Shown here in pieces: positions 61,603 to 64,000 of a stretch of 64,000 nt of DNA (within the stretch, counting starts at the first letter, position 1; each line of letters opens with the position of its first letter). The translations under genes were made by a program, and so were the position numbers. Source of the stretch: Bradyrhizobium erythrophlei (lineage in GTDB: Bacteria; Pseudomonadota; Alphaproteobacteria; Rhizobiales; Xanthobacteraceae); assembly GCF_900129425.1 (NCBI RefSeq), contig NZ_LT670817.1, forward strand, positions 8,026,001 to 8,090,000. The letters run 5' to 3'. A model generated the notes under the pieces. It was not told where the DNA came from. It made no database searches and saw nothing but the letters and a program-made list of their open reading frames with translations.

Positions 61603-62898
61603 TCAATGGCCGGCCATCGCGGGGATCTCGCCGGGGATCATGGTCGGCGGCACGACGTCGTCGGGGCCGAGTGCATGCTCGGGCGCGAGTTCGCCCTCCC
61701 ATTTCGCCACCACCGCGGTTGCGAGCGAGTTGCCGATCACGTTAGTGGCGCTGCGTCCCATGTCGAGGAAGGTATCGATGCCCATGATCATCAGCAGTCC
61801 CGCCTCGGGAATGCCGAACTGGCCCAGGGTCGAGGCGATCACGACCAGCGAGGCGCGCGGCACGCCGGCGACGCCTTTCGAGGTGATCATCAAGGTGGCG
61901 AGCATCGCGAACTGGGTGCCGAGCGACATCTCGATGTGGTAGGTCTGCGCGATGAAGATACTGGCAAACGTGCAGTACATCATGGTGCCGTCGAGATTGA
62001 AGGAATAGCCGAGCGGCAGCACGAAACTCGAGATCCGCGCCGACGCGCCGAAGCGGTTGAGGCCTTCGAGCGTCTTCGGGTAGGCGGCTTCCGAACTCGC
62101 GGTCGAGAACGCGATCATCAGGGGTTCCCGGATCAGCCGCAGCAGATGACCGTATCTGGGCCCGATGACCACAAAGCCGACGATGACGAGGATGCCCCAC
62201 AGCAGCATCAGCGAAAGATAGAAGCCGCCCATGAAGACGATCAGCTTCCACAAGACCAGCAGGCCGTTCTTCGCCACCGTCGCCGTGATCGCCGCCCACA
62301 CCGCGATCGGCGCAAACAGCATGACATAGCTCGTCACCTTCAGCATGATGTGGCCGAGGTCATCGATCACAGACAGTATCTGCTTGGAGCGCTCCGGCAG
62401 CGCCCCCAGTGCGACCGAGAAGAACACCGCGAACACCACGATCTGCAGGATCTCGTTCTGCGCCATCGCGTCCGCAATCGAGGTCGGAATCAAATGGGTC
62501 AGGAATTTCTCGAGCGAGAACGCCGACACCGGCAGGCCGGTCGATTGCGCCTTGTCCGGCAGGGTGCCGGGGAAATTGGCGCCGGGCTGCAGCAGATTGA
62601 CCATGACGAGGCCGAGCAGCAGCGAGACAAACGAGGCACTGACAAACCAGCCCATGGTCTTGGCGAAAATCCGCCCGAGTCTGGCGCCGCTGCCCATATG
62701 CGCGATGCCGCCGACCAGGGTCGCAAACACCAGCGGTGCGATGATCATCTTGATCAGGCGCAGGAACAGCATCGCGATCAGGTTGACGGCGGCTGCGATA
62801 TCCCCGCGGCTATCGGGAAGATAATTGAAGATCAGCGCCCCCATCACGATGCCGAGCACCATCGCGATCAGTATGTACTGCGTAAACCTGTTCGACAT
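61603..62898 (-). CDS. Dicarboxylate/amino-acid:cation symporter (DAACS)
   Basis: 431 residues from ATG 62898 (TAAGGA upstream). GltP/DctA-type elevator transporter: LIKMIIAPLVFATLVGGIAH, hairpin 1 FSTASSEAAYPKTL, substrate and ion segment SFNLDGTMMYC, hairpin 2 KGVAGVPRASLVVIASTLGQ, and DTFLDMGRSATNVIGNSLAT. The SSE-AYP hairpin 1 in place of SSS-ATLP is typical of a GltP-like subgroup. It imports glutamate, aspartate or C4 acids with protons or sodium. Operon with the downstream binding-protein gene. Confidence 0.93.
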   Translation of the reverse strand: MSNRFTQYILIAMVLGIVMGALIFNYLPDSRGDIAAAVNLIAMLFLRLIKMIIAPLVFATLVGGIAHMGSGARLGRIFAKTMGWFVSASFVSLLLGLVMVNLLQPGANFPGTLPDKAQSTGLPVSAFSLEKFLTHLIPTSIADAMAQNEILQIVVFAVFFSVALGALPERSKQILSVIDDLGHIMLKVTSYVMLFAPIAVWAAITATVAKNGLLVLWKLIVFMGGFYLSLMLLWGILVIVGFVVIGPRYGHLLRLIREPLMIAFSTASSEAAYPKTLEGLNRFGASARISSFVLPLGYSFNLDGTMMYCTFASIFIAQTYHIEMSLGTQFAMLATLMITSKGVAGVPRASLVVIASTLGQFGIPEAGLLMIMGIDTFLDMGRSATNVIGNSLATAVVAKWEGELAPEHALGPDDVVPPTMIPGEIPAMAGH

Positions 62899-63111
62899 GT
62901 CCTTACCCCCGTAAGTTCCGCCATGCCTGAGTTTGGCAGATTTCGGGGCCGACGCAACACGCTTCAACCCGCCGGCGCGTTCGCCACAATGTTCCCGTTG
63001 TGAAATGAACGCCCGCCGACTAGCGTTGGGCGCAACGCACAATATGTGCAGTTGCGCGTTTCGTGCGCGTCGATTGCATCAGGAAACGCCAATGTCATTG
63101 GAGGAAGCACC

Positions 63112-64000
63112 ATGAACGACTCTGTCAATCGCCAGGTCCTGCTGGTGGAAAAGCCGACCGGAAAACTTGGGCCCGAGCATTTCGAGATGGCCAAGGCGGC
63201 GATCCCGGAACCGAAGGACGGCGAAGCCTTGCTGCGGGTACGCTATATTTCGTTGGACGCCGCCAACCGGGCCTGGATGCACGGCGCGACCTACCGCGCG
63301 GCGGTCGAGGCCAACACCGTGATGGCCGGCGGCGGCATCGCCGAAGTCGTGTCGTCGAAGGCGCCGGGACTGGCGCCCGGCGACATCGTGTTCGGCGATA
63401 CCGGCTGGCAGGACTATGCGGCGGTGCCCGCAAAGCACCTCACCAAAATGCCGAAGGTCGAGCCGATGACGCATCTGCTAAGCGTCTACGGCATCGCCGG
63501 GCTGACCGCCTATTTCGGGCTGCTCGACGTCGGCAAGCCGAAAGCCGGTGAGACTGTGGTGGTCTCGGCCGCCGCCGGTTCGGTCGGTTCGATCGTCGGC
63601 CAGATCGCCAAAATCAAGGGCTGCCGCGTGGTCGGCATCGCCGGCGGCAAGGACAAGTGCGACTGGCTGACCTCCGAACTCGGCTTCGATGCCGCGGTCG
63701 ACTACAAGGACGGCGCGGTGTTCAAGGCGCTCAAGGCAGCGGCGCCCAAGGGCATCGACGTTTATTTCGACAATGTCGGCGGCGACATCCTCGAAGCCTG
63801 CCTCGCGCAGATGAACAATCGCGGCCGCATCGCCTGCTGCGGCGCGATCTCGCAATATGACGGCGTGCCGTCGGCGCATGGGCCGCGCGGCGTGCCCGGC
63901 CTGATCGTGGTGAAACGCCTCGTCATGCAGGGCTTTATCGTGATGGACTTCATGGACCAGCGCGACGAGGCGCTGAACGACCTGCAATCGTGGGTTGCGT
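63112..64000 (+). CDS. CurA-like NADP-dependent oxidoreductase (partial, C-terminus off window)
   Basis: 296 residues seen; ATG 63112 with GGAGG 6 bases upstream. MDR family without zinc ligands: RVRYISLDAANRAWMHGATY, SVYGIAGLTAYFGLLDVGKP, NADP loop VVSAAAGSVGSIVGQIAKIK, and FDNVGGDILEACLAQMNNRG. This is the curcumin/alkenal reductase (CurA) group, which reduces activated C=C bonds with NADPH. About 40 residues are missing at the end. Confidence 0.92.
   Translation, partial: MNDSVNRQVLLVEKPTGKLGPEHFEMAKAAIPEPKDGEALLRVRYISLDAANRAWMHGATYRAAVEANTVMAGGGIAEVVSSKAPGLAPGDIVFGDTGWQDYAAVPAKHLTKMPKVEPMTHLLSVYGIAGLTAYFGLLDVGKPKAGETVVVSAAAGSVGSIVGQIAKIKGCRVVGIAGGKDKCDWLTSELGFDAAVDYKDGAVFKALKAAAPKGIDVYFDNVGGDILEACLAQMNNRGRIACCGAISQYDGVPSAHGPRGVPGLIVVKRLVMQGFIVMDFMDQRDEALNDLQSWVA

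Noticed and set aside
60577..63003. 808-residue open frame on the plus strand
   Set aside because: It is antisense to the binding-protein and symporter genes, with Asp/His/Arg/Gln-rich low-complexity composition typical of antisense frames in high-GC DNA.

Overview
The window reads as alphaproteobacterial DNA, most likely Bradyrhizobium or a close Nitrobacteraceae relative. This is an inference from high GC, strong GC3 bias in the intact genes, a dmeRF metal-efflux operon, a DUF3551 protein, an Omp25/OprB-type porin, and many small secreted or single-domain families I associate with Bradyrhizobium. The right third (about 44-64 kb) looks like ordinary chromosome with long intact genes. The left and middle (about 1-43.6 kb) are accessory DNA.

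Layout. 1-6.0 kb, minus strand: a possible conflict/defence operon of a CapV-like patatin phospholipase, a 1421-residue TIR-nSTAND1-coiled coil-TM-WD40 protein and a secreted MORN-repeat protein that runs off the window. 6.0-11.5 kb: a scrapyard of joined fragments (IS3 orfA, RepB/ParB C-terminus, SMC/TrlF-like coiled coil, RecD2-like helicase, PfkB-deoxyribosyltransferase, QueC-like, AAA+ ATPase). 11.5-20.8 kb: cell-envelope and housekeeping accessory genes (L,D-transpeptidase, RHH regulator with a polyester-depolymerase-family esterase, metallophosphoesterase, DNA ligase D, MOSC protein), ended by an SDR gene cut by a decayed IS. 20.8-33.6 kb: sparse DNA full of small frameshifted genes, a group II intron 3' remnant and one intact zinc alcohol dehydrogenase. 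33.6-40.1 kb: a large tandem array, about 8 units of 124 bp, a complete IS1182-family element with 4-bp target duplication, then about 12 apparently identical 315-bp units. 40.1-43.6 kb: an HUH-type Rep-like gene, a broken AlbA_2 gene, an HNH fragment and a tyrosine integrase, a likely island edge.

44-64 kb: dmeR-dmeF (Ni/Co sensing and efflux) with a second CsoR/FrmR-type regulator facing it; an outer-membrane porin fusion with a fused-permease ABC importer and its ATPase; an FMN-dependent glutamate-synthase-like protein; a second patatin; ferredoxin-NADP reductase; a two-gene ATP-grasp plus Mur-ligase pair that resembles a split cyanophycin synthetase; a glutamate/dicarboxylate symporter in an operon with an ABC-type periplasmic binding protein; and the start of a CurA-like NADP oxidoreductase.

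A striking general feature is that nearly all broken genes between 7.9 and 41.9 kb can be restored by one-base changes in short homopolymers, while the large genes at both ends are intact. Either this is true decay of an island, or part of it is consensus error in the assembly. Where I propose 'natural' frames, this comes from reading translated frames against remembered family patterns, not from a search.
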